A stretch of 8,708 nucleotides of DNA from Paracoccaceae bacterium (GCA_009922885.1 RFUP01000076.1:1-8708), one strand, 5' to 3'. Shown: positions 1 to 7,088, counted from the stretch's first letter. Translations and numbers: made by a program. The notes: generated by a model not told the origin, from the sequence alone.

Positions 1-540
1 CAAGTCGCCTAGCCCCGCTTCCCGCGCCAGCGCAACTTCCTGCTCCCGCACCTGCCGCAAAGACATCACGATATCCGCCTCATCCGCGAGCAGATCGGCG
101 AACCCTTCATCCGAATTGGTGGAGCGCAATGTGATCCGGGCCAACTCGCGTTCCGACTCACGCTCCGAAATCACGAAGACAGCCCGTGCCTCGTCGATTG
201 GTTCCTTTTTGAGAACAAAACCCTCGCGCAGTGCGAAGCCCTGGATCAGCGCCGGAAGCAGCACCTCCCCCATGACGCTGGCCCCGGAAATGGAGAATTC
301 TGCGATGAAATTCTCAAGGTTAGGGCACCCTGGCCCGGCGCAATCCACGCCAGAACCATCAACGGTCAACTCACCGTATAGCGTCTCGACGCGGTAAAAC
401 TCACCGTCGAAACCCAGAAGATTTCCAGCAATTTCAACGCTTCCATCGCGTGAGGTCAACGTCACATCCTGCGCGAAAACAGGCGTTGCCGCTCCGAAAA
501 GGAAAAGTGCGGCGATGGCCGCCGCACAGGTCCGTAACAT
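1..540 (-). CDS. Exported PstS-like substrate-binding protein (possible OmpA fusion), 5' part only
   Basis: The reading frame is open from an ATG at 540 to the left edge, giving 180 residues with no stop, so the C-terminal part is missing. Residues 1-23 form a Sec signal peptide (short basic start, Ala/Leu/Phe core, cleavage expected after VFA23). The mature start has a short beta-rich segment with two close cysteines (C67, C72), then a segment resembling the start of a phosphate-binding-type periplasmic fold: ISGASVMGEVLLPAL around 85-97 and ADIVMSLRQV around 155-164. From memory, Rhodobacteraceae carry proteins annotated as phosphate ABC transporter substrate-binding/OmpA family with this opening; whether an OmpA domain follows cannot be seen. 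The start has a modest purine-rich site (GAAGGG) about 10 bases upstream and lies 25 bases after the previous gene's stop, so it is probably co-transcribed with it and with secA. The ligand is unknown; binding of phosphate is not shown. Confidence 0.8.
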   Translation of the reverse strand, partial: MLRTCAAAIAALFLFGAATPVFAQDVTLTSRDGSVEIAGNLLGFDGEFYRVETLYGELTVDGSGVDCAGPGCPNLENFIAEFSISGASVMGEVLLPALIQGFALREGFVLKKEPIDEARAVFVISERESERELARITLRSTNSDEGFADLLADEADIVMSLRQVREQEVALAREAGLGDL

Positions 541-565
541 GGCTTGATAGCCCTTCAAATCAATC

Positions 566-1609
566 TCAGTTGAGCGCAACTTTCAGGTCTTCGGCCATAT
601 TTTTCAAGACAATATAGTCGCCAATTCCGCTACAATCTGGCACGGGCAGCACAAGTTCACGCACCGTCAACTTGCCGCCATCACCCAACTGGAGGCTCTG
701 CGCACCAATCTCCTTGTCGCAATTGACAGCCGTCACCTCGGCGTCAATCGTGAACTCCACACCACCTTCAGCGCGCTGGACGTTCCGCGGAAAGGTGTAG
801 ACCTCGGCGCGGAGGCTATTCTCCAGTGTGAAATCGCCTGCCTTGGTCAGGAAGCCACCCGCGCCCGTCACCGCATTTTCAACCGATCCCGGCGCATCGG
901 CGCGAATATGACCTTCGCCACCCCAAGCCGCACCGAACTCCTGCGCGGAAAGTGACAGCGCGGCATCACCCCGCCATTGCAGAACCACACGCTCGTATTC
1001 TGGCAACGAGGTCACGTCCGCTTGCGCCACGGCCCCTTCCCGGTTCGGGAATTCCGCAATGTAGAGCGCCTGCTCCGAAAGCGCCGGCATCAGCATCTCA
1101 AGCTTGCCGTCGCTATCGGTCATGGCCTGAACCATCATCCCGTTGTGATGCATCGTCACGCGCTGATCCGGCTGGCAGGAGGTCAGCGAAATCGTCACCA
1201 TCGCCGCAGGCTCCACACGCGCTTCCATCACCGGATCGCAAGCCGCCATCACTTCGGTCAGGGCGGGGGCAGTCGCGGCAGCGGGCGCTTCCGGTGCCGC
1301 CTCGATAGCTGCCATCTGCATCGGCTCACTGGCGCTCGCATCAATAGATGTCGCGTTCTCATCCAACGCATCGCTCAAAGGCCTGCCGGGCGGAGCGGCC
1401 TCCACAACCTCTTGAGGATCGCTCAATCCGGGGGCCTGATCCTGAGCAGGTTCGGGCTGATATCCCGCCGGGCTTACGCTTGCCACCTGAACGCTGCCTT
1501 CCGGCGCATAATAGGCCTCACGGCTTGGCCCGGACTGCATAAAAAAGCCAATACCCACGGCAGTTGCCACGGTTCCACCCATCAGGGCGTATCTGCTCAT
1601 CGGAATCAT
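566..1609 (-). CDS. Membrane-anchored periplasmic protein of unknown function, secA-linked
   Basis: This 347-aa protein has one N-terminal hydrophobic segment (about residues 8-24) without a convincing signal-peptidase site, suggesting an uncleaved inner-membrane anchor with the rest in the periplasm. Residues 30-118 are an Ala/Pro/Glu-rich low-complexity linker. A beta-rich globular part follows (about 120-347) with four cysteines at C124, C145, C297 and C326; their pairwise spacing would suit two disulfides in the periplasm. I recall homologues next to secA in Rhodobacteraceae that carry the loose label 'translocase', probably taken from the neighbour; I see no ATPase or channel motif. The ATG at 1609 is preferred over the in-frame ATG at 1600 because AGGAG lies 6 bases upstream of the first. 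It lies between secA and the substrate-binding-like gene on the same strand. Function unknown; a role in export or envelope maintenance is only inferred from position. Confidence 0.85.
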   Translation of the reverse strand: MIPMSRYALMGGTVATAVGIGFFMQSGPSREAYYAPEGSVQVASVSPAGYQPEPAQDQAPGLSDPQEVVEAAPPGRPLSDALDENATSIDASASEPMQMAAIEAAPEAPAAATAPALTEVMAACDPVMEARVEPAAMVTISLTSCQPDQRVTMHHNGMMVQAMTDSDGKLEMLMPALSEQALYIAEFPNREGAVAQADVTSLPEYERVVLQWRGDAALSLSAQEFGAAWGGEGHIRADAPGSVENAVTGAGGFLTKAGDFTLENSLRAEVYTFPRNVQRAEGGVEFTIDAEVTAVNCDKEIGAQSLQLGDGGKLTVRELVLPVPDCSGIGDYIVLKNMAEDLKVALN

Positions 1610-1615
1610 TTCCAG

Positions 1616-1620
1616 CTCCT
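1616..1620 (-). promoter_or_regulatory. Shine-Dalgarno deciding the start of the 347-aa gene
   Basis: The minus strand reads AGGAG, then 6 bases, then ATG at 1609. The alternative ATG at 1600 would have a 15-base spacing, so the upstream start is chosen. The site directly touches the foot of a hairpin at 1621-1651. Confidence 0.7.
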
Positions 1621-1651
1621 CGGCACAAAGACTTTGGTAATCTTTGCACCG
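1621..1651 (-). promoter_or_regulatory. RNA hairpin adjoining the Shine-Dalgarno of the 347-aa gene
   Basis: On the minus-strand transcript the 11-base arms 1651-1641 and 1631-1621 pair completely, using nine Watson-Crick pairs and two adjacent G-U wobbles, around a 9-base loop. On the other strand the two wobbles become C-A mismatches, so the structure favours the mRNA of the secA-side operon. It is not a normal intrinsic terminator because no U-run follows; AGGAG follows immediately. It could shape ribosome access, processing or mRNA stability between secA and its downstream gene. The pairing is seen in the sequence; the function is inferred. Confidence 0.45.
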
Positions 1652-1704
1652 AGAATCCGGCTAACCTGTGGCACTCAGCGGGAGTTATCGTGGCCGCGTT
1701 GGCC

Positions 1705-4383
1705 TTATGCGATCTTGCCGTGGCAGTGCTTGAACTTCTCGCCCGAACCGCAAGGGCAGGGTTCATTGCGCGAAGGATCACCCCATGTTGCTGGGTCATT
1801 TTCGTCAAACCCGTCAACCAATGGCGCGGCTGATGCAGGAGCCGCCGCCGCACCCTGCTGTTTCGCAAGATATTGCGCCATCAACTGCTGCTGCTCTTCT
1901 TCCGTCAAAGGCCGCACGCGTGCGAGCTTCTCGGTCACATCCTCGCGCAGGCCGTCAAGCAGGCCTTCGAAAAGCTGGAACGCTTCCGTCTTGTATTCGT
2001 TGAGCGGATCGCGCTGGGCATAGCCACGGAATCCGATCACCGAACGCAGATGCTCAAGGCGCAGCAGGTGCTCCTGCCACTTCTTGTCGATCGCATCGAG
2101 CAGAAGTTGCTTCTCGATAGAACGCATGTTCTCCGGCCCGAACGCAGCCGTCTTTTCTTCCATCTTCGCGGTTCCTGCTTCGGAAATCCGCTCAGCCATA
2201 ACATCCTGATCCACGCCTTCTTCGGCGGCCCATTCGATAATCGGCAGATCCATCCCGAGCTTTTCGATCACCGCAGCGTAAAGCCCTTCGGCATTCCACT
2301 GGTCGGCATAGCTCTTCGGTGGCAGGAAGCTATCAACCAGATCGTCAACCACTTGATCGCGCATATCGGTCACGATTTCCGAAAGATCCTGCGCCTCCAT
2401 GATCTCGCGGCGCTGGCCGAAGATCACCTTCCGCTGGTCGTTCATCACATCGTCGAACTTCAGCAATTGTTTGCGGATGTCGAAGTTGCGCCCTTCCACC
2501 TTCGCCTGCGCGCGTTCGAGCGATTTGTTCACCCACGGGTGCACAATCGCCTCGCCTTCCTTCATGCCAAGCTTCGACAGGATATTGTCCAAGCGCTCCG
2601 AGCCGAAAATCCGCATCAGGTCGTCTTCCAACGACAGGAAGAACGAAGACCGCCCGGGATCGCCCTGACGCCCCGAACGGCCGCGCAGCTGGTTGTCGAT
2701 CCGGCGGCTTTCATGGCGCTCGGTTGCCAGAACGAACAGGCCGCCAGCGGCCTTCACAGCCTCTTCTGCTGCCTTGTGATCTTCTTCGATCTGTTTCCGG
2801 ATCGCGATGTGATCGCCTTCGGGGTTGGCGGCAATCGCCTCCATCACCTTGAACTCGACGTTCCCGCCCAGTTTGATGTCTGTCCCGCGCCCCGCCATGT
2901 TCGTGGCAATCGTCACCGCGCCAAGCTTACCGGCATCTGCCACGATCTGCGCTTCCTGCTCATGCATTCGCGCATTCAGAACGTTATGCGGCACACCCGC
3001 CTGCTTCAGCAGCCCCGACAGGAACTCCGATTTCTCGATAGAGGTCGTGCCAACCAGCACAGGCTGGCCCTTGGCATTCGCTTCCTGGATCGTCTCGACG
3101 ATAGCCGCGTATTTCTCACGCGCCGTGCGATACACCGCGTCGTCGTCATCCTTGCGGGCGATGGGTCGGTTCGTCGGAACTTCCACAACGCCCAGCTTGT
3201 AGATTTCCATGAATTCGTCCGCTTCCGTCGCCGCAGTGCCGGTCATGCCGGAAAGCGTCGAATAGAGGCGGAAGTAATTCTGGAACGTCACCTGCGCGAG
3301 CGTCACGTTCTCCGGCTGGATATTGACGTTCTCTTTGGCTTCAATCGCCTGATGCAGACCGTCCGAAAGGCGACGACCTGCCATCATACGGCCGGTGAAT
3401 TCGTCGATCAGAACAATCTCGTTGTTCCGGACGATATATTCCTTGTCCTTCTGGAACAGCTTATGCGCCCGCAGAGCTTGGTTGATATGGTGCACCAGCG
3501 TCGTGGATTCCGGATCGTAAAGGTTCTGCCCTTCCGGCAGGAGGCCGAGCGCAGCCAGTTGCGCTTCGAGGAACTCGTTGCCTGCATCGGTGAAGGTCAC
3601 GTTGCGGGTCTTTTCGTCTAGCGAGAAATGCTCCGGCTGGATTGAGGGAATGATCCCGTCGATCACCTTGTAAAGCTCCGAGCGATCCTGCGCGGGGCCC
3701 GAGATAATCAACGGCGTCCGCGCTTCGTCGATCAGGATCGAGTCCACCTCGTCGACAATCGCGAAATTGTGCCCGCGCTGATACATCTGCGCGAGGTCGG
3801 ATTTCATGTTGTCGCGCAGGTAATCGAAGCCCAGCTCGTTATTCGTCGCGTAGGTGATGTCGCAAGCGTAGGCCGCTTTCTTCTCCGCGTCCTGCTGGTG
3901 GGGGTAAACCACACCCGTCGTCATGCCCAGAAGCGCGAAAACCTTCCCCATCCACTCCGCATCGCGGCGAGCGAGGTAGTCGTTCACGGTGACCACATGC
4001 ACACCCTTACCGGTGAGCGCGTTCAGATAGGCCGGGAACGTCGCCACAAGCGTCTTGCCCTCGCCCGTCTTCATCTCCGCGATATTGCCTTGATGCAGGA
4101 AAATCCCGCCCAGAAGCTGCGTATCGAAAGCCCTGAGGCCCAAAGCGCGCTTCGCGGCTTCGCGGCAGTTCGCAAAAGCTTCTGGCAGAAGCGCATCAAG
4201 GCTCTCGCCATTCTTGGCGCGTTCCGAGAGTTCCGCCGTCTTCGCGCGCAGCCCCTCGTCGCTCAGGTTCTGGAAATCTGGCTCTAGTGCGTTGATCTTT
4301 GCCACCAGAGGCCGTGTCGCCTTTACTTTGCGGTCGTTGGGGGTGCCAAAGACCTTCTTGGCGATTGTTCCGAGACCCAGCAT
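1705..4383 (-). CDS. secA: Preprotein translocase ATPase SecA
   Basis: SecA is the cytoplasmic/peripheral-membrane motor that uses ATP to push unfolded preproteins through SecYEG. This copy is 892 aa, close to the usual length of about 900, and appears intact. Visible parts in order: Walker A MKTGEGKT at 104-111; NBD1 with DEVD at 211-214; the preprotein-crosslinking region roughly 228-370; SGMTGTAATEADEF at 378-391; NBD2 with AGRGTDIKLGGN at 497-508 and QLRGRSGRQGDPG at 565-577; the helical-wing and two-helix-finger region around 760-815; an Ala-rich linker near 844-853; and a C-terminal zinc site CPCGSG...HCH with C876, C878, C887 and H888, the part that in the family binds SecB and phospholipid. 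The ATG at 4383 has only a weak upstream GGA. It begins a leftward unit with two envelope proteins and is divergent from an exported prolyl isomerase. A sigma70-like promoter lies about 105-133 bases upstream of the start. Confidence 0.99.
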   Translation of the reverse strand: MLGLGTIAKKVFGTPNDRKVKATRPLVAKINALEPDFQNLSDEGLRAKTAELSERAKNGESLDALLPEAFANCREAAKRALGLRAFDTQLLGGIFLHQGNIAEMKTGEGKTLVATFPAYLNALTGKGVHVVTVNDYLARRDAEWMGKVFALLGMTTGVVYPHQQDAEKKAAYACDITYATNNELGFDYLRDNMKSDLAQMYQRGHNFAIVDEVDSILIDEARTPLIISGPAQDRSELYKVIDGIIPSIQPEHFSLDEKTRNVTFTDAGNEFLEAQLAALGLLPEGQNLYDPESTTLVHHINQALRAHKLFQKDKEYIVRNNEIVLIDEFTGRMMAGRRLSDGLHQAIEAKENVNIQPENVTLAQVTFQNYFRLYSTLSGMTGTAATEADEFMEIYKLGVVEVPTNRPIARKDDDDAVYRTAREKYAAIVETIQEANAKGQPVLVGTTSIEKSEFLSGLLKQAGVPHNVLNARMHEQEAQIVADAGKLGAVTIATNMAGRGTDIKLGGNVEFKVMEAIAANPEGDHIAIRKQIEEDHKAAEEAVKAAGGLFVLATERHESRRIDNQLRGRSGRQGDPGRSSFFLSLEDDLMRIFGSERLDNILSKLGMKEGEAIVHPWVNKSLERAQAKVEGRNFDIRKQLLKFDDVMNDQRKVIFGQRREIMEAQDLSEIVTDMRDQVVDDLVDSFLPPKSYADQWNAEGLYAAVIEKLGMDLPIIEWAAEEGVDQDVMAERISEAGTAKMEEKTAAFGPENMRSIEKQLLLDAIDKKWQEHLLRLEHLRSVIGFRGYAQRDPLNEYKTEAFQLFEGLLDGLREDVTEKLARVRPLTEEEQQQLMAQYLAKQQGAAAAPASAAPLVDGFDENDPATWGDPSRNEPCPCGSGEKFKHCHGKIA

Positions 4384-4413
4384 GTTCTATCCGATCGTCG
4401 TTGACAGGTTCGT

Positions 4414-4430
4414 GCAAGCCATTCGCTTGC
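4414..4430 (-). promoter_or_regulatory. Small hairpin in the secA leader
   Basis: A perfect 6-bp inverted repeat (GCAAGC / GCTTGC) with a 5-base loop lies about 31-47 bases upstream of the secA ATG. It would be inside the 5' leader if the promoter at 4488-4516 is used. No terminator-like U-run follows in either direction. It may be chance. Confidence 0.25.
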
Positions 4431-4453
4431 CCCCTTGCATTGCACCGCATAAA
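4427..4453 (+). promoter_or_regulatory. Weak candidate promoter for the isomerase-argJ-mutT operon
   Basis: TTGCCC (4427-4432) and CATAAA (4448-4453) resemble -35 and -10 boxes (4 of 6 matches each), but the spacer of 15 bases is short. A start near 4460 would give a leader of about 95 bases. A perfect TTGACA at 4401-4406 on the same strand has no matching -10 box at a normal distance. The operon needs a promoter in or near this interval, but this exact assignment is uncertain. Confidence 0.2.
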
Positions 4454-4464
4454 ACGGGCCGCGA

Positions 4465-4505
4465 CGAGCCGCCGAAAAGCCTTTGCCGATGTAAGGGGCG
4501 GCTCG
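4465..4505. repeat. 9-bp dyad around the secA promoter -10 region
   Basis: The arms CGAGCCGCC (4465-4473) and GGCGGCTCG (4497-4505) are perfect inverted repeats separated by 23 bases, with centres 32 bases apart (about three helical turns). They bracket the candidate secA -10 box (4488-4493), and the right arm lies inside the promoter spacer. This arrangement could be a regulator-binding site or a long-loop stem in the isomerase-operon leader. Being GC-rich, it may also be chance. Confidence 0.35.
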
Positions 4506-4516
4506 CAGAGTGTCAA
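4488..4516 (-). promoter_or_regulatory. Candidate sigma70 promoter for secA
   Basis: On the minus strand a perfect TTGACA (-35, 4516-4511) is followed by a 17-base spacer and TACATC (-10-like, 4493-4488). The -10 match is only 3 of 6, which is common in this GC-rich group. Transcription would start near 4481 and give a secA leader of about 98 bases. Confidence 0.5.
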
Positions 4517-4520
4517 CGCC

Positions 4521-4537
4521 GGGGGTCTCGAACCCCT
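4521..4537 (+). promoter_or_regulatory. Short hairpin just upstream of the isomerase Shine-Dalgarno
   Basis: GGGGGT (4521-4526) pairs with ACCCCT (4532-4537) through five Watson-Crick pairs and one terminal G-U, around the 5-base loop CTCGA. It ends 6 bases before the AAGGA site at 4544-4548. It recalls a tRNA T-arm, but no acceptor stem or CCA follows, so no tRNA is called. A leader role is possible but unproven. Confidence 0.25.
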
Positions 4538-4555
4538 ACCCAAAAGGACCATTCC

Positions 4556-5398
4556 ATGATCAGACGCATCACGTTTTCGGCAGCCACCGCGCTGGCCCTC
4601 GTTCTCGCCCTCCCCGCCAGTGCGGAGGATGCGCCGAGTGCTGCCACCGTGGTCGCGCGCGTGAACGGCACCGAGATCACCCTCGGCCACCTGATCATCG
4701 CCCGCCAATCCCTGCCGCCGCAATATCAGCAGATCCCGAACGAGGTTCTCTTCCCCGGCCTGCTCGACCAGCTCGTCAACCAGACGCTCCTCGCCGCCAC
4801 CGAAACCGAAGACGCCCAAGTGCGCCTCTCCGTCGAGAACGAGCGCCGCAGCCTCCTTGCAGGCAAAGCCATCGAAGCCGCCCTCGCGCCTGCCGTCACC
4901 GAAGAAGCCGTCGCCGCAGCCTACAAAGCCAAATACGCCTCCGCCACGCCAACCCGTGAGTGGAACGCTTCGCATATTCTCGTCAATACCAAGGAAGAAG
5001 CCGAAGAGCTTGTGAAAGCTCTCGAAGGCGGCGCGGATTTCGCGACCCTCGCCAAAGAGAAATCCACTGGCCCCTCCGGCCCCACGGGCGGTGAGCTGGG
5101 TTGGTTCGGCCCGAGCATGATGGTCCCGCCGTTCGAGGATGCCGTCAAACAACTCGAAGCCGGAAAAATCAGCGGCCCCGTCGAAACCCAATTCGGCTGG
5201 CACGTCATCAAGCTGAACGACATCCGTGATGCCGCCGCGCCCGCTCTCGAAGATGTGCGCGACGAACTGCTGCAAGACATCCAGCGCGAAACCCTCGATG
5301 CGCGTATCGCGGAACTCACGAAAGCTGCTACCATCGAAAAACCCGGCGCGGAAATCGATCCGGCGCTTCTCTCCAACACGAGCCTTCTGGGTAACTGA
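4556..5398 (+). CDS. Exported parvulin-type peptidyl-prolyl cis-trans isomerase
   Basis: This 280-aa protein should catalyse cis-trans isomerisation of X-Pro bonds in periplasmic proteins. Residues 1-23 form a Sec signal peptide ending ASA, with cleavage expected before EDAPS. An N-terminal helical, SurA/PrsA-like chaperone segment spans about 28-130. The parvulin (rotamase) domain, about 134-224, shows NASHILV (137-143), the GGELGWF loop (178-184), PPFEDAV (191-197) and QFGWHVIKL (212-220). The start is fixed by AAGGA at 4544-4548, 7 bases before the ATG, and by the signal peptide; the frame is open far upstream, but those starts would bury the signal sequence. It is divergent from secA, whose export substrates it could help fold, and heads an operon with argJ (1 base gap). 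It belongs to the PpiC/SurA-like family; the exact ortholog is not decided. Confidence 0.95.
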   Translation: MIRRITFSAATALALVLALPASAEDAPSAATVVARVNGTEITLGHLIIARQSLPPQYQQIPNEVLFPGLLDQLVNQTLLAATETEDAQVRLSVENERRSLLAGKAIEAALAPAVTEEAVAAAYKAKYASATPTREWNASHILVNTKEEAEELVKALEGGADFATLAKEKSTGPSGPTGGELGWFGPSMMVPPFEDAVKQLEAGKISGPVETQFGWHVIKLNDIRDAAAPALEDVRDELLQDIQRETLDARIAELTKAATIEKPGAEIDPALLSNTSLLGN

Positions 5399-5399
5399 T

Positions 5400-6629
5400 A
5401 TGGGCAAGATCACCGCTGTTTCTCCCCTCGCTCCGGCCGCGTTCCCCGAACTGCCCGTGATCGATGGCGTCACCTTCGCCGCCGCTCAGGCAGGCGTGAA
5501 ATATCAAGGCCGCGTCGACGTGATGCTCGCGCGCCTCGTCCCCGGCACCACGATGGCGGGCGTCTTCACGCGCTCCGCCACCCGTTCGGCTCCCGTGCTC
5601 GATTGCCAAGCCAAGATCGGCCTCGATGGGGCCACGGGCGCAGCGATCCTCGTGAACTCCGGCAACTCCAATGCCTTCACGGGCCGCAATGGCGTCGCCA
5701 GCGTGCAAGCCATCACCAAAGCCGTGTCTGAACAGATCGGCCTGCCGCAGGATCGTATCTTCACCTCCTCCACAGGCGTGATCGGTGAACCGCTTCCGCA
5801 TGACCGTATCATCGCCAAGATCGCGGAACTCGAAGGCGCGCAAACGGCCACTGGCATCGCCGACGCCGCCCGCGCCATCATGACCACAGACACCTTCCCG
5901 AAAGGCGCCACTGCGACGGCTACCATCAATGGGAAAACGGTGAAGATCGCAGGCATTGCCAAAGGTTCGGGCATGATCGCCCCCGATATGGCCACTATGC
6001 TCGTCTACATCTTCACCGATGCGAAGGTCGAACGCGGCCTCCTGCAATCCATGCTCTCGGAACTCACCGATAGCACCTTCAACTGCATCACCGTCGATAG
6101 TGACACCTCCACCTCCGACACCCTCCTTCTCGCCGCCACGGGCGCGAGCGGCGTGGAAGTCACCGAGGCCAAAGGCGCGTTCCGCGACGCCCTCAACACC
6201 GTCATGCTCGACCTCGCCCATCAGGTCGTCCGCGATGGCGAAGGCGCGTCGAAATTCGTCACTATCGAAATCACCGGTGCCGCCTCCGACGCCGATGCCA
6301 AGGTGCACGGCATGGCCATCGCAAACTCTCCCCTGATCAAAACCGCGATTGCTGGCGAAGATCCGAATTGGGGCCGCGTGGTCATGGCCATCGGCAAGTC
6401 CGGTGCGCTGGCAGACCGCGACCGTCTCTCCATCTGGTTCGGTGACATCCTCGTTGCCGATAAAGGCTGGCGTAACCCGGACTACAAAGAGGATCAGGGC
6501 GCGAATTACATGAAGGGCGAATACCTGAAGATCCGCGTCGATCTGGGCCTCGGCTCCGGCCAATGCACCGTCTGGACCTGCGACCTGACGCATGGCTACA
6601 TCTCGATCAACGCCGATTACCGGTCCTGA
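5400..6629 (+). CDS. argJ: Glutamate N-acetyltransferase / ornithine acetyltransferase ArgJ
   Basis: ArgJ moves the acetyl group from N-acetylornithine to glutamate, recycling it in the arginine pathway; some members also use acetyl-CoA and act as N-acetylglutamate synthase. Length is 409 aa, normal for the family. Motifs: STGVIGEPLP (124-133) containing the Thr-Gly oxyanion hole, MTTDTFPK (161-168), and KGSGMIAPDMATM (188-200), where the precursor is expected to self-cleave between Ala198 and the nucleophile Thr199 to give alpha and beta chains. The AGEDPNWGR segment (318-326) and the C-terminal INADYRS end are also typical. The ATG begins one base after the isomerase stop and has no clear Shine-Dalgarno, which suggests translational coupling. 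Whether the enzyme is mono- or bifunctional cannot be read from the sequence. Cytoplasmic. Confidence 0.98.
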   Translation: MGKITAVSPLAPAAFPELPVIDGVTFAAAQAGVKYQGRVDVMLARLVPGTTMAGVFTRSATRSAPVLDCQAKIGLDGATGAAILVNSGNSNAFTGRNGVASVQAITKAVSEQIGLPQDRIFTSSTGVIGEPLPHDRIIAKIAELEGAQTATGIADAARAIMTTDTFPKGATATATINGKTVKIAGIAKGSGMIAPDMATMLVYIFTDAKVERGLLQSMLSELTDSTFNCITVDSDTSTSDTLLLAATGASGVEVTEAKGAFRDALNTVMLDLAHQVVRDGEGASKFVTIEITGAASDADAKVHGMAIANSPLIKTAIAGEDPNWGRVVMAIGKSGALADRDRLSIWFGDILVADKGWRNPDYKEDQGANYMKGEYLKIRVDLGLGSGQCTVWTCDLTHGYISINADYRS

Positions 6630-6633
6630 TCCG

Positions 6634-7032
6634 ATGAAGCTCGTTCTCGTCTCCGCTGTCGCCCTGATCGACCCCGACGGGCGCGTCCTTCTCGCGCAGC
6701 GGCCCGAGGGCAAATCCATGGCTGGCCTCTGGGAATTTCCCGGAGGCAAGGTCGAGCAAGGCGAATCACCCGAGGTCGCACTCATCCGTGAATTGAAGGA
6801 AGAACTGGGCATCGACACCTGGTCTTCCTGCCTCGCGCCCCTCACATTCGCCAGCCATGCTTACGAAGACTTCCACCTTCTCATGCCCGTCTTCGCCTGC
6901 CGCCGCTGGCAAGGCACGCCGCATGCCCGCGAAGGCCAAACCCTAAAATGGGTTCGCGCCAAGGACTTAAGCCAATACCCCATGCCGCCTGCGGACATTC
7001 CGCTCATCCCGATCCTGCGCGACTGGCTTTAA
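6634..7032 (+). CDS. mutT: MutT-type Nudix hydrolase (probable 8-oxo-dGTP diphosphatase)
   Basis: The 132-aa protein fits MutT, which hydrolyses oxidised nucleotides such as 8-oxo-dGTP to the monophosphate and so prevents A:T to C:G mutations. The full Nudix box G-x5-E-x7-R-E-U-x-E-E-x-G-U spans residues 38-60 (G38, E44, R52, E53, E56, E57, G59), preceded by AGLWEFPGGK. The short length and the C-terminal PADIPLIPILRDWL tail, where the family has proline-rich helix ends, agree with MutT rather than a larger Nudix enzyme. The start lies four bases after the argJ stop with no clear Shine-Dalgarno, so it is probably coupled to argJ. Nudix substrate assignment from sequence alone is never certain. 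I see no obvious terminator directly after the stop. Confidence 0.92.
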   Translation: MKLVLVSAVALIDPDGRVLLAQRPEGKSMAGLWEFPGGKVEQGESPEVALIRELKEELGIDTWSSCLAPLTFASHAYEDFHLLMPVFACRRWQGTPHAREGQTLKWVRAKDLSQYPMPPADIPLIPILRDWL

Positions 7033-7088
7033 TCCCGTCGGGTAGGCCAACTCGCCGCATGCGTTAGTCGTTTCGGCCAAACTCATCC

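Noticed and set aside
1873..3621. A 582-codon open frame antisense to secA
   Set aside because: It is a shadow of the high-GC codon pattern of secA, with His/Arg/Leu-rich composition, no recognisable domain and no ribosome-binding site. secA on the other strand is certain.
4491..4545. tRNA-like sequence (GGGG-TCTCGAA-CCCC resembling a T-arm) before the isomerase gene
   Set aside because: The loop lacks the TTC-A/G-A consensus, there is no matching acceptor stem, anticodon arm or CCA end, so it is kept only as a small hairpin.
4196..6845. Two long minus-strand open frames (425 and 505 codons) opposite the isomerase, argJ and mutT
   Set aside because: They overlap well-supported genes, are Gly/Asp/His/Arg-rich mirror translations with no family motifs, and cross gene boundaries.
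7045..7084. Near-direct repeat GGCCAACTC / GGCCAAACTC, 30 bases apart, after mutT, plus the palindrome CGCATGCG
   Set aside because: They are too short to separate from chance in a GC-rich spacer, and no attachment site or mobile element is nearby.
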